A stretch of 64,000 nucleotides of DNA from Blumeriella jaapii (lineage: Eukaryota; Ascomycota; Leotiomycetes; Helotiales; Drepanopezizaceae), in the NCBI GenBank assembly GCA_009599575.1, contig VWND01000069.1:992001-1056000 (forward strand), given 5' to 3'. Both the position numbers and the translations under genes were made by a program. Shown here one piece after another: positions 22,080-35,080 of the stretch; position 1 is the stretch's first letter; the number at the start of each line of letters is the position of its first letter. The notes beneath the pieces are model-generated. The model was not told where the DNA came from and did not search any database. It saw only the letters and a program-made list of their open reading frames with translations.

Positions 22080-25000
22080 GAATTACGATTTAAATTATGC
22101 TTTTAACAGCGAGGTTATCGTTCGGTTGTTTTTAAACTTTTTTAAAAGGTTTTTTTTTTCAGAAGTATAATCGCTTTAATCGGAATCGTCGTCGGATTCG
22201 TTAAAATCGGAGTCGCTGTTTAAATCAGAGTTTAAAAAATAGATTTACTAGTTTTTTTTATAAAATCGTTTTAACCTGTTAGCGGCGAACGTTTTTTTTA
22301 ATTTTGTTTTATCGAGTTTCGTAAGTTTATAATAGCTTCTATTTAATTCGGCTTTGTATATTTCGTAAAATCCGAGCCATTTATAATTAAGTTTAATATC
22401 GGCCGATTTATTAATAGCGCGTTGAACGTCGTAAATTAAAATCAGATTTTTTTTTTTAATTAATGTTTTTTTTTAGAATTTTGGTTTTATTTCAGATTTT
22501 TTTAATTGTTTTTTTAAAATTTTTTTTTTTAAAAATTTTTTTTTTTATATTTATATCGCGGTAATTTAATTATTTAAATTTTATTGCTAATAAATTTGTT
22601 TTTGGTTTTTTTTAATTATGTTATAAAGCTTTTATATAAGTTATTTTATTTCCAAAAGCAGTCGAGCGTTTTTGCCGTATTAAATAAAAAATAAAATTAT
22701 TTTAGTGGAAGCGTGTATATATATGCGTATAATAAAAAGTATTTCCGAAAATTTCCGCGATTAACGTTTATAGCTTTTTCGAATAGCTTTTGAAAAGTCG
22801 TCGAAAATATTTTTATAATTTCGTTTTACGAATCCGTTGCTTTTCGAATTATAAATTAAAATTTAAATACGTTGGATATTATATTTTTTTATAAAAGTTT
22901 CGATAACGCTTTTGTTTTCGGATTTACTATCGACGTTAAATTTGCTAAACAAACCGTATCGATATATAACGTTTTTTTAAAAAAAAATCGTTATAATTTC
23001 GGAAATAGCGTTTCGGAAAGGTCGCTTTTTAAGCTATTCAAAAAGATCGTCGATAGCGAATTCGAAATACGTATATTCGCGGTCGGTAGTCGGTACGCGT
23101 ATAACGTCGAAATTGATTTTTTTTTAAATTTTAAAAAATTACGTCGGATATAATAAGTTTTTTTTTCGGCCAGGCTTTCGTTTTTAGCAAAAAATATAGC
23201 TTTTAACGAAAGCTTTGCAATTTTCGAAATATTCTTTTTATTAAAAGTCGTTTTTGATTCGGTAATAAATAGCTTCAGCTTTTTTATAAAATATTTTTTC
23301 GTAAGCTTTTTTTATAATTTGAAATTTGTCGGTTTTATTATTTATTATTAAACGTTTTTAATATATATTGTTTTTTATTTTGTACAGCTTTTTATCGGCT
23401 AAAATATAATCGAAAGTTTGGTTTTTAAATAATTTAAATTAATAATTTGGCACGCTAAATGATTTAAATAAAATAATTGAATAATATGCGATTAAATAAA
23501 AGTTTTCGGTTTCGTAATTATCGATTAAAAATTTATTTTCGTCGTTAATCGGCTTATTCCGATCGTTTTCGGTTAAATCCATTTGCGGTATTAGCCGAAA
23601 TAATAACGCGAATGCTTTTTCGGCCTTAAAATTAATATTTTTTATTCGCGGTGCCAGCCGAAATAATAACGCGAATAGTTTCGGCTTTGTAAAATTTAGG
23701 ACGCAAATAACGAAACAGCCGATTTCGTTAGCAATTTATTCGTCGATATTTTATTCGTTTTATTTAGCGAAATCAAATAAATAAAAACGTTTTCGTTTGG
23801 AAAAGCCGTTTGCCGCTATATTAATTATTTTTTTAATATGTTTGATTTCGAAATTTATAAATCGTATCTAAGCTATTTAATTAATAACGAGCGCTTTTAG
23901 TAAATTATTAGCTTTTTTATTTAATTAATCGATAAGGATTTTTGCGTTTGTTTTTAAAATGAAAATATACGTCGTATAATTCGTTTTTTTTTTTTTTTTT
24001 TTTTTAAAAACGCTTCGATATTCCCGTTTAATAGCATCGTAGCGTATTTTCGCGAAAGATTATAAGCCGTTTTCGAATCGTGAAAAATATCGTTTTTTGT
24101 TTTCGTCGATTTGTTATAATACAGCTTTTTAATCGAAAATATTAGCGTCGATAATTAAAATGATTTTTTTTGCGTCTGAATTATAATCGATTCGTATAAG
24201 CGATAAAGCCGATAAAAAATCGTTTTTAAAAATTTTTATAGCTTTGTTTTGCTTTTTTTTCTAAACGAAATCGATTTTTTTTTTATTATAGCGTAAATAA
24301 ATGTAGCTTTTTAAAAAAAGTTTTTAATTTAATTGCGATATTAAATTATAAAGCTAATAAAAGCTTTAGCTTCGGTAATATTTTTACATTTTTTTTATTC
24401 GCAAATCTTTTTAATTTTCTTTCGTTAAAAATGGCGGCTAGCGCTGTTAATTATATAATTAATAATATTTATTTCGGATATGCAAAATTTTGATCGAAAG
24501 CCAATAATAGCTTTGGTTTTTTCGAAGCAAATTATAATTTTATCGATATTTTAAATATATTTTATTATTTAGCGTCGAATTTTAAAAAGAATTTTTTTAT
24601 TATTATAATATGATTTGAAACTTTTTATTTCGACGTCGTTAACGTAAAAAAAAATAATATCAGAAATATAAATTATAAGGATTTTATATACGATTTTTAC
24701 GAATTAAACGATTAAATTAATAGTTTTTATAAGTATTTTCGTTATACGCAATAAATCGATTAGAATTTAAATTGCCGTTATATTTCGAAATTGTAAATTA
24801 AATATTAAATAATCGTAATTTAAAAACAAATCGAAAAAAAAAGCGATCGTTAATTTTGCGAATTCGTTTGAAAATTAATCGACGTTAAATAGCACGTTAG
24901 CGTTTCGTATCGTTATTTTGTTTATTTCGACGACTGCGATAATAAGTTTATAAATATTTTTTTTTTTTTCGCAACGATAAATTATTTGTTTTTATATAAG

Positions 25001-26480
25001 CCGTGGCAGAATTCGAAGATTTTTTATTTAATTCGTTTTTTTAGTATTTCGACTATTTTATTTTAAAAAGTTTTAAAAATTAAAAAAGTTTTTTTTTGCC
25101 AAGCTTCGTAAAATACGGTTTTTATATCGATATAAAGCGTAATATTAAAGCTAAATTAGCTTATTTCGGTAAAATCGAAGCTATAGCTTTTTCGCGATTG
25201 CGTAAAATTTCGTATAATTTTTTTTTTTTTTTTAGCAAAAATTGGGTTTCGATTGCTAAATTATTAAATCGTTTTTTTGTAAATCGGTTGTTAAATAATA
25301 ACCTGGAAAATCGGCCGGTAATAAATTTTTCGAATTCGCTAATAATTAATTAAAATGGTTTTATTATTTCGTTTTTTTCGAATTAATCGTTTATTTTTTC
25401 GAAAATATTTTTAACGGATTTATTAAAATTTACGAATCGTATTTTATTAACTTTGCGCTTATAAAAAATGCTGATATTGATATAAAAAGATAAAATATAT
25501 AAATCGGATTTGTTTAATACAAAAACGAAATTTTCGGAATTTTTATTTTCGAATTAATAACTAAAAATATTAATATTAATTAATTTTATTCGCGGTGCTA
25601 TTTCGATTAGCGACGTAAATGCTTTTAGCTAAATATTTTCCAGGTTTTATTATAATTTAACGTTTGTTTTAAAGCCAAAGCCGGTTATTCGTTTTCCGAT
25701 AAAACGTCGATTAAAAAAATCTTATCGTCGGCGACGATGATTTGATTTTAAAAAAATCGGTTTTAATTTTAAAAAAAAGTTTTTATTTAGCCGTTTTCGA
25801 TATATTTAAAATTAACGAGATTTTCCAAGATTTAAAATATTTTAAAAATAATAAAATAAAAGTATTTTTTTATTATTAAAAAGTTTTTATAAATAATAAT
25901 ATTTTTAACGTCGATTTTAATATTTTATATAATTTTATTAAATTTAATCGTGTTTTTATTAACGATCGTATAAATTATTCGTTTATCGATAATAATCGGA
26001 ATTTTATTAGCTTCGGCTGTTTTTTAATTTATATAATTGATTTCGGTTTTATTATCGAATAAAACGAAAGCGATCGTATTTTTTTTAAATATTATTTTTA
26101 TTTTTTAACGTTTTTATAACCGTATAAAAGCAGTTTCGTTGTTTTGACTTTTGGGTTTTTTATAGCGAAAGCTAAAAAATTAACTTTTTTCGAAGATTTT
26201 TTTTTATCGGCTAAATTAATTGCGATATTGTAAATTTTTTTTTGGTTTTTTTTCAATTTAAAATCGTTTTTTTTTAAATAATTTTAACTTTTTCGTTTTT
26301 TTTTAATATAAGAATTTATTTACTAATAATTTTATCGAATTTCTTTTTTATATTAAATAAATCGCTATATTTTAATTTAATTTTTTATTTTATGATTTTT
26401 TTAATAATTTCGTCGACGGCTTCGGAATTAATATATTTATCGATTTATTTTTCGCTTTGTATTAATAATAAACGTTTAAA
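22080..26480 (-). pseudogene. A2 pol (protease, RT/RNase H, integrase)
   Basis: Same order as A1 with more stops. The RT catalytic box YVND is at 24635-24646, and the GPY/F region lies at about 22400-22270. The protease is around 25790-26400 but no longer open. Plus-strand frames at 22872-23153, 25096-25353 and 26935-27198 are antisense. Non-functional. Confidence 0.75.
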
Positions 26481-28965
26481 AGCTGATACTTTTTAAATGA
26501 TTTAAACCGGAATATCGGTATCGATATTTTTTATATCGTCGTTAATTTTTTTTATTATAAACGTTTTTTTAATAATTTCATCGGTTTTTTTTCGAATTTT
26601 AAAATTTTTTTTTTTTTCGATTTTAACGTTTTTTTTTATATTAATCGGTTTGGCGAATAAAACAAAAACATTTTGTTTTCTTATGATTCGCTGGCTTAAT
26701 TATACAATTATAATATTTGCAAATGCAATAATTGTATTAGCAATATATATATTTATTTTTTATTTATATATTTGAATTTTATTTATATTTAAAATAAAAG
26801 TTTTCTTTTTAATTAATACGCTTTCGGAAATTTTTTTTTTTTATTAATAAAAATCGTTTTCGCATTTTTTTGTTTTTTAAACAATCGTTTTATTTCGTAT
26901 TTTTTATTTTTAAGCGAATAATATTTAATTAGTTTTGATTTTTAATTTTGTTAAAAAAGCTTATTTCTGCTTTTATCGGTCCGAGGCAAATTGCTTTGTA
27001 TTTATTAATATAGCAAATATTATTATTTACACAAAAATTAAATGCTTTGTATTTAAAGCGAATATAAGATTTTTCGTAATAAATTTTTTTATTATTATAA
27101 AATTTATATTTATAATTACGAAATCTGTTTTAATAATTATTTTTATTATTTTAATAACCGCGATTTTGGTTTTCGCGTTGATTTTTTTTTTTTTTTAATA
27201 ATCGTTATTATAATTAATATTTCGCTGATTCTGATCGCTAAAACGGAAAGATTGCTATTAGGCAGCTATTACTTTTACGGTAGCTTAGCGAAATTAATCG
27301 CTTCGCGTATTTTAAAAAAAATAATTATTATAAAAATTATTTTAATCGTTTTTATTATTCGAGTTAACGTAGAAGATTTTTTTTGCTATTATATAAAATT
27401 TTCGATTTTGCTTTAAAATTTTTAAATTTTAATATCGGTAAATTTTAATACGAAAGTTTCGATATTTTTGTTAAGCTTTTTCAAATTAGTAAATTTTACA
27501 AAACGATTAAATAATATAATAATTAATTGTTTTTTAGCGATTTCGGTAATTTTTAATAGCTGGGTATGTTTTTGTATTAAAGTTTTCACGTTTTTTTATA
27601 AATAAAAAAGAAAAATTTCTTTTGGTTTATAGCTTTAATAATACGTTCGTTTTGGTTTTGTTTAAAAACGAATTTTATAAATTTAGAATATTAATCGAAA
27701 GTTTCAGGGTTTTGTTTATTAATTTTAAAATATTTAATAGTTTTATTGCGAATATTAATTGAAAAGCTAAGTAAAAACAATTTTTTTTATTTAATTTCGC
27801 TTAAAACTTTTTTATTAACGAAAACGTTAAAAATTCTCGTATAAATACGATAATAAGCTTTGAGTTTTTTAGTTTAGCGAATTATTAAAATAAATTATTT
27901 AAAAAAAGCGATAATATCGCGGATTTGCTAACGATCGTAGTTTCGGAATTTCGATTTTAAAGTTTTAATTAGCTTACGCTAGTTTCGAGCTTTAATAGCT
28001 TTTTATTTATTTATCGATTTAATAATATTTTTGGTAGTTGGGTTATAATAGCGAAAAAATTTATCGAATATTTTAGTTTTAGAAATTTCGAAATTTTTAT
28101 AAGTTTTTTTATATTTTTCGATAAAATCGGTAACGTTGGCGTTATCAAATAAAAGTATATTAAAAAAGCTAGGAAAAAGTATGCGATTTCGTATAAAAAA
28201 ACGAAAAGCGTCGTTGTTTATAATATTAGTAAAAATATTAATGGAATTTAAATTAAATAAATAAATGTTTTCTGGAATTGCAGGTTAAAAGTTTTTAATA
28301 TAAAAGAAATCGTTTTTAATAAAAAAGCTATTAAAAAATTTTTTGTGTTTTTTAAAAAAATTAAATAAAATAAAATTGCGTTTAAATATTTAAATAATAT
28401 ATTAAAAAATTTGTTTTTTAATAAATTAATTAAATTAATATAATATTATTATATAATTTACGGTTTTGATATTCCGTGGTTTAAGCTAATATATATATAG
28501 CCATTTTTTTATTATTTTTAATAAAAAGCCGTAAATTGTAATTATTATAATTATAAAGCGTAAAATCAAAAGATTGAGTTTTCGCCAAGCGTTTAACTAA
28601 AAAAGATTTAGTTTAAAAAGGCCGAGCGCAGCGGTCGAAACGTACGAATTAATATTCGATTTGTTATTTTTAAACAAAAAAGCGATTTTCGAATTTTAAA
28701 TTTCGCACGGTTTAAACTTGCCTAACCGTAATTTTAAACGTTTTTAAAATGTATTGCATTTTTGTAATTTTATAATTATACGCAAAATAAAAAAAGCTAT
28801 TAAAGGTTTTTTATATAATGCAGCTGCGAATAATATTATATAAAAGATTTTTTAAATTATAATGGCGAAATATCGAAATCGATTTTAATTGCGAATTTAA
28901 AAAATATATCGGCGAATATATAAAAACGAAATATTAAAATTTAAATTTTTACGTAAATTATTAAA
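26481..28965 (-). pseudogene. A2 gag and leader
   Basis: Collinear with A1 11640-14121. The gag N-terminal region (about 28390-28000) is still alignable but interrupted by many stops. Confidence 0.65.
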
Positions 28966-29231
28966 TATAAAAGTAGGTAGGAAAACCAGATTAATACGGC
29001 TATATATCGGTGGGTAAAATAATTTAAGGAATTTTTAGAAAAAACTGAAAAAAGAAAAAAAAAAAAAATAAAAATATAAATTGGATTGCGTGCTTATAAT
29101 ATTATTTAAAAAAATGCTTTGCTTTTATATCTGTTAAAGGTAGTTAATAGCAAAAGGTTTCGGAAAAGTCCATGCTTCGATTATAGCTAAAACTACTAAC
29201 TTTTATTAATACAAGATATTATCGTTTTATA
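28966..29231 (-). repeat. A2 5' LTR
   Basis: 266 bp, TATAAAAGTAGG to CGTTTTATA, both ends RIP-mutated from TG/CA. Followed by ATAATAATT; the ATAA equals the A1 target duplication motif. Confidence 0.85.
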
Positions 29232-32064
29232 ATAATAATTAACATTTTTAAAACAGCTAAAACAATTCGACGATTTTTATTTTTAATTATCGAAAACGAA
29301 TCCGAAAACGAAATTAAAAGCGTAATAGCAAATAATCAATTATTCGAATACAAAAAATTTATTATATTTATAAAAACGATTCCGAAAAAAAAAATAAAAA
29401 CAAAAAACGCAAAAAAGCGCGCCGATAATTTCGAAATCTTTTTTATTTAAAAAAAAAAAACTATTCGCGTCGTTAACAGAAAAAGCATCGCGAATAAAAA
29501 TAGCCGGAAATCGACGCCGAGCTATAACTTTTAAATTAATTAATAAAAAACGCGATAATTTTACAAAATTAAATTTAAAAAACCCCGGCATTTCGAAAAA
29601 AAAAAATTTAAACGATTTTGAATTTAACTTTTCGAAATTAAATACGCAAATATTAAAAACGCCTGCTGCGTTTAAAAACGTCGTATTATTATCGCTAATA
29701 TTTTAAATTTTAATAAAAGTATTTAAAATTTCGATTATTATACGATTCGACCGAAAAAGCTTAAAAAAAAATTAAAATTATCGCGGAAAAAAATATATAA
29801 AAAATATAAAATCAAATTATTTTATTTAAAATTTTCGCTTTCGACGACGTAACGATTTAAAAGTTTTATTTTAATATTTTTATGCAAAAATCAAATAAAC
29901 CCGTTAATTTTTTTTTTTTTTTCGAATAAAAACTGAATTAAGCTTTTTTCGGAAAATTGCAAATATAATACGTTAAAACAAATAAAAAAAAATTTTAAAA
30001 ATAATAATCCGTTTTTGCTCGAGTTTTTTTTCGCTGAAAAACTCCGATTTTTTAATTTCGTTTTTACGAATAATATTAACGTTAAAAAAACGGCAAATTT
30101 TATTATTTTTATATATATTATTACGCGGCGTATTACGATTTAATTATAAAAAAAATCGATATTATTAGCTTCGTTAATCGATTCGCTATTATTAAAAATT
30201 CGGATTATAACGTATTCGAAATTAATTTTAATAATTAATTTATATTCCGACGAAAAACTGCGAAAATTATTAAAACGCGTATTAAAATTTATTTAGGCTA
30301 CGTAAATTTTAAAATAAATTTTAAAATTTTCAGCGCGATTATAAAATTCGATTAAAACAAAAAAAAGTAAAAGCAACGAATATTTTTAAAAGCCGACTTT
30401 TCTGGCCTTTCGACCGAAAATATGCTTTAAAGTTTATTTAAATTAAATTGCGAATTCGTTAATTATATAAAATTGTACAACGGAAAAAACAAATTATTAT
30501 TATATTTTATAAAAAAAAAAATTATATATAAATATTATTTTCGATTAATTAAAATCTAAAAAACGCTTATAGCTTTTTTCGCTAATATATTTTACAATTT
30601 TATTTAATAAATTTTTAAAATATATTCCGGCCTTTACTTCGCTGTTTTAATTATTCGAAACTTTAGAAATTATTGCTTCGTAACATATTTTAATATTTCG
30701 ATCGCTTTAAATTTCGTTGATTCCGACCGTATTATAATTATAAAATTTAATATCGCCGATTTTTTAAAAAAAAAAAAAATCGAAAATTTTACCGACGCTA
30801 TTTTCGATTATTACGTTTTATTTATATTTGTATATAATTCGGAAATAATCGAAGCTTATTTATAATTATATTACGACGCCAAATTAATTAAAACCATTTA
30901 GAAAAACTCAGTTTTTTCGTATTTTAGCGCGTTTAAAACAATGGCTTTAGCTATTTTATCGAATTACGAAACCGAAAGCTACGAAATAAAAAATAAAATA
31001 ATTTCTATTAGTTTTTCGATTAAATAAAAAGTTTTCGTTAAATTTAAAACCCAAAAAACCGACGGCGCGATATTAATTTATTCGAACGATTATACGGCGT
31101 AAAAATACAAAAATCATTTCGAAAACGACGCTTCGATAAATAACCTGATATTATTTGTTTTACGACGAAAGCAATTATAATATTTTCGATAATTTCGATT
31201 GCAAACGATTATTTTCGAATTCTTTCGTAAAATAATTTTTTTATAAATTTCGAAGCTTTTTCAAAAGTATTCGTCGGTAAATAATCGTAATCCGACCTAT
31301 TAATTTTACGCGAAGCAAAAGCGTTAATCGATTTTGATTACGACGAATTAATCGATTATTTTTACGATTTTAATATAAAATTTTTTAGCGTTTTTTGCAA
31401 AACGGAAAACCACGTTTAAAAGCTGAAATTTATTATTTACGAAAAAAAATCGTAAAAAATATTCGTCGCGGCGATATTTAATAATATTATCGACGAAAAA
31501 GCTATTAAAACATTCGTAAATTAAAACGATATTTCGATTAATATTTTATCGAATTATTTTTTAAAAAAGCAAAATAAACAAAATAATTTAAACGATAAGC
31601 GAAACGCTATTTTTTCGCAGAAATCAATAGCAAAAAGGCCAAAAACGGATTAAAAAACCGAAAAAGCGTAGAATTAAAAAATTAAATTTATAATTAATTA
31701 GTTTTTAAATTATATAAAATAAATTAAATTGCATTTATTAAAATTATATTTTTTTTTAATCGTAGTTAAAAACGATTACGTATATTATTTAAAACAAAAT
31801 ATAAAACGGTAATATTTTGTATTAATAAAAATTAATAGTTTTAATTATAATCGAAGCATAGACTTTTCCGAAACCTTTTATTATTAATTATTTTCAACAG
31901 GTATAAAAATAAAGCATTTTTTTTTAAATAATATTATAAACACGCAGTTTAATTTATACTTTTTTTTTTTTTTTTTTTTTTTCAGTTTTTTTTAGAAACT
32001 TTCTAAATTATTTTATTTACCGATATATGGCCGTATTAATTTGGTTTTTTTATTTATTTTTATA
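29232..32064 (+). mobile_element. A3 fragment: post-pol region and 3' LTR, inverted
   Basis: Reverse complement of A1 about 5935-3102: the unidentified post-pol region (29232-31799) followed by an LTR (31800-32064). It lacks gag and pol. This independent copy shows that the unidentified region belongs next to the 3' LTR in family A. Reading on the plus strand, the segment about 30640-30850 parallels A1 4548-4321. Confidence 0.85.
31800..32064 (+). repeat. A3 3' LTR, inverted
   Basis: 265 bp, TATAAAACGG to TTTTTATA, the reverse complement of the A1 LTRs with heavy C-to-T and G-to-A change and an expanded poly-T. Confidence 0.85.
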
Positions 32065-32486
32065 ATACGTAAAAATTATAAATATATATCGATAGCATTT
32101 TAATAATTTGAAAAATATCCGAAATACTTTTTTTTTTTTTTAATAAGTTTTTTTAGCTTATTAAAAAATAATAAAAATATACGATGTAAAAGTTAAATAA
32201 GCACCGGGTTATACGAATATCGAAAATAACGAGGCCGTCGATAAATTAATAAATACGAATATAAAAAAAACCTTTTGAAATTATGAAAAAATAAAACGTC
32301 AGTTCGTTGGTTACGTGGTTCGAAAATCACGTTGTTATTACGTAATATCGGAGCTCGTATATATTGTATTTTAAATTTCGCGGTATTTTTAATTTAAAAT
32401 CTCGTAATTAATGCAAATCATTTACGAACCTTTTGCTCGTTCGCATTTTTTAATATATTAATTATTAAATTTCTTTTAATATTTTT
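32065..32486. other. Intergenic DNA between A3 and B1
   Basis: No coding or LTR recognised. Contains a short imperfect inverted repeat around ACGTGGTTCGAAAATCACGT (about 32313-32332). The run TTTTT before B1 matches TTTTT after it. Confidence 0.5.
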
Positions 32487-32780
32487 TGTGACGATCTAAT
32501 CAGTCGGAGGGCTGGGAGATCAGTCAACTGGTCGCCGTGTTCACATGGTATAAAACGAGCCTTTGGTTCTGTAACAAAAATATTCATTTAAAATCAACAA
32601 CTGCAAAAGGCAGAGATTGCTAAAGGAAAAGAGTTTTATATATATGATAGTTTCTATAATTGATAGGGAAACCTATCAGAAGACCAGAAAGCTTGCAGCT
32701 ATACGTAGTTGCTGAAAAGCTTGCAACTATACGTAATTGCTGGAATAACACGAAAGATAGCAACAGAATGAATCGTTATA
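32487..32780 (-). repeat. B1 left LTR (3' LTR), 294-bp form
   Basis: TGTGACGATCTAATC to GAATCGTTATA. Carries a tandem duplication of a 27-bp unit (AGCTTGCAGCTATACGTAGT and following bases) at about 32690-32744. Confidence 0.9.
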
Positions 32781-33360
32781 CTATTCCTCCGTCCGAAAAA
32801 AGCGCGCTCTCGAGCTTTTATCTATTGGTACGTTATTATCCAAGTAATCGTACGAGTTTAAACCTTCGGAATATACCTTCAGCCAATCTATAAGTTTTGC
32901 AGAAGGACCGGGGAGCTCCTTATGCGCCAAATGAAAATCGCGCATTTTCAGAAAAGCGTATATAAAATCAAACGCGGAATACCACGTGAAATTTTTATTT
33001 AAATTTATTTAAAAAGCTTTGTACTAAAGGATCTTCCGCTGTATTCGACAGGCGATTAATTTTTCGATTTCGTATTTAAGCTTATCAATTATATTAATAA
33101 ATTCAAAAGCTGGGTTAACCTGATCTGAGAACGCGTCGTCAGCTGTTTTACGCAATCGATTAGCGTAAAAAACTAGATGTACGTTTATAATATTAAAAAA
33201 GTTTAGTTTAAAAACGTTATCGAAAATTTTGGTTACAATTTTAAAAAGGCCGTTTGTAGGGTTGTCGAGCTTACGGAAGGGCCGGAAGGTCGGAAATGGA
33301 CGCATATCGAGCCATACGTAATCGTCAACGTTAAAATCGATCGCGCGGCGAGATTTATTC
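32781..33360 (-). pseudogene. B1 integrase C-terminus with chromodomain-like end
   Basis: The frame 33305-33024 reads MRPFPTFRPFRKLDNPTNGL, then NVHLVFYANRLRKTADDAF, the classical HPVFHVSLLR-like block after the integrase core, and ends in KYEIEKLIACR, like the start of a chromodomain (EWEVEEILDSR). After stops it continues as NKNFTWYSAFDFIYAFLKM, RDFHLAHKELPGPSAKLIDW, and an acidic end stopping at 32781-32783. The aromatic residues typical of chromodomains are partly preserved. In chromoviruses this part directs integration to heterochromatin; that role here is inferred. Confidence 0.8.
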
Positions 33361-34340
33361 GCACTTTTTTTTATTTTATCGTATGCTTATTAAAGGTGCG
33401 ATTTAGCGAGGTTTCAGGCGTCGTAATGGCGGCGAGCGTACGCACGAGCTTCGTCTGCGTTTAGCTTGTATAAAAAATTAGAAGAAGGGAAAGTATCGAG
33501 CTTTCAGTTTCAATTAATATAAGAAATATAACCGTGTACAACTTTAAAAAATGAAAGGCCATTTAGACTCTCGTAAAGGAAAACCATTTGGACGAAATTT
33601 ATTATTAAAAGAAATTCGCTCCAATCGTTTTAATAAAAGTTTACGAAAGGTCGAAAGCGTTTTGCAAATATTGGTTGTAAATTTCGATCTGACTATCGGT
33701 TTCAGAATAAGCGGCTATCGAAAGCTTCAGTTGCGTACCGAGTATTTTATTTAATTTAGACCAGAAGGTAAATTAATACTAGGGGCCACGATCGTTAATA
33801 ATACTTTTTAAAAGGCCAAAATACTTGTATACGTGGAATATATACAATTTGGCGAAACTTCGAGCGTCGATATTTTTATGATAAAAAATCGAAATAATCT
33901 GCTTGGAAAAGCGATTTATTATTACGAACACGTTATCGTAATCGTATTTGTTTTTATTAAAACTGCAAAAATTTATTATAACGTGCTTCCAAAAATGGTC
34001 AGGAACAGAAAAAAGCTGAAAAAGGCCGGGGCGCTTATTTTTTAAAATAGAACTCTTTCGACAAGCGTGGCAGTTGCGATAATATTATTTTACGAAAGCT
34101 GTCATACCTCGCCAATAATATTAGTCCGAAAGCAATTGCGTAGTTTTGCGAACGCTAGAATAAGCGATGGAAATCTGGTCGTGCATTTTTCGTATAAGAG
34201 CCAAACGAAAATAATCGACGTTTGGTATTATCAGGCGGCCGTAATATAACAGCAGGTCGCGTTCAAATATATACGGAATATTATTAGCGTCGTTTTCTTT
34301 CGTAGCGTTTCGTACAGTTTCTTTTCGGAGGGCCATCAGG
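33361..34340 (-). pseudogene. B1 integrase zinc finger and catalytic core
   Basis: The frame 34336-34121 contains RDLLLYYGRLIIPNVDYFRL, then HDQISIAYSSVRKTTQLLS, the HHCC finger with the second His now Tyr. Downstream on the minus strand come YYWRGM and CHAC, then the core as INFCSFNKNKYDYDNVFVII, NRFSKQIISI, INDRGP (the second acidic site block, Asp to Asn in the first D) and AYSETDSQIEIYNQYLQNAF. Stops interrupt it. Plus-strand frames at 33551-34249 are antisense. Confidence 0.85.
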
Positions 34341-34599
34341 CTGCTAGCTGTGCGATTAGCGTGGAAAAGCTGGTTAACGACACGAAGTGCGGGTAAAAAA
34401 TCAGCTATTTCAACGATAAAAACAGCTGTTTCGAAGGCCGTGGAAGATCGAAGTTTTTTAGTTAAAAAGCGATGATCGATCTAATCGGCTCGAAAAAAAG
34501 TTTGCAGGCGCTGAGTGCGTTTAAAAGAGTTTTAACGATCGAGTTCGCTCGTACGACGTATTAATGCGTTAGCTAAAAGATTGTATTTATCTGGTTTAT

Positions 34600-35080
34600 A
34601 CGTAATAAAAAAGTTATAATCGGCGAAAAGCTCGGCCCAGCGTGCTTATCGAACGTTTAAAAGTTTGGAAATTATAAAGTATTCCAAGGCTTTATAATTA
34701 ATAATTATTTTGATTTGATAAATTAAGCTAGCTAGTTTAATACGAAAGTTGCTTAGAAATTTTACGATTGCGAGCATTTTTTTGTCGTATACGACGTAAT
34801 TTAGCTTTGCGAAAGCTATAATTTTACTGAAATAAGCGATTGAAAGCCAGTCGTCGCTATAAAATTGCGAAAGCACAAAAGTTATTACGCCGTCGAAAGC
34901 GTCAGTTTTTAATATGCAGGAAAGGTCTTGCCTGTAATATTGTAGAACTGGTGCAATAGTAAAGGCTAGTGTAAAAAGGTCGAAACTTTTCTGATATTCA
35001 GAAGTGAAATTATAAAAACGTTAGCTTTGGTCAAATGGACCAAAGGTTTTGCAATTATACCGTAGTTTCGAATAAAACAT
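34600..35080 (-). pseudogene. B1 RNase H
   Basis: The frame 34876-34646 reads MLSQFYSDDWLSIAYFSKII, then LNYVVYDKKMLAIVKFLSNF, then YKALEYFIISKLLNVR. This follows the gypsy RNase H consensus (VLSQ...PIAYFSKT...NYEIYDKELLAIV...DHKNLEYF) closely. Degrades the RNA of the RNA:DNA hybrid in the family. Part of a broken pol. Confidence 0.88.

Larger units (their letters stand above)
21220..29231 (-). mobile_element. Ty3/gypsy element A2, 3' part missing, strongly RIPed
   Basis: Second copy of family A, collinear with A1 from about 6365 to 14388. It includes the start of the unidentified post-pol region, integrase, RT, protease, gag and the 5' LTR. It is more AT-rich than A1, and many GpC cytosines kept in A1 are lost here. 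On the left it is cut next to the B4 LTR. On the right its LTR is followed by ATAA and the inverted A3, so A2 probably inserted into A3. Confidence 0.85.

Noticed and set aside
33551..34249. Three plus-strand frames in B1
   Set aside because: They overlie the minus-strand integrase with clear zinc-finger and core motifs.
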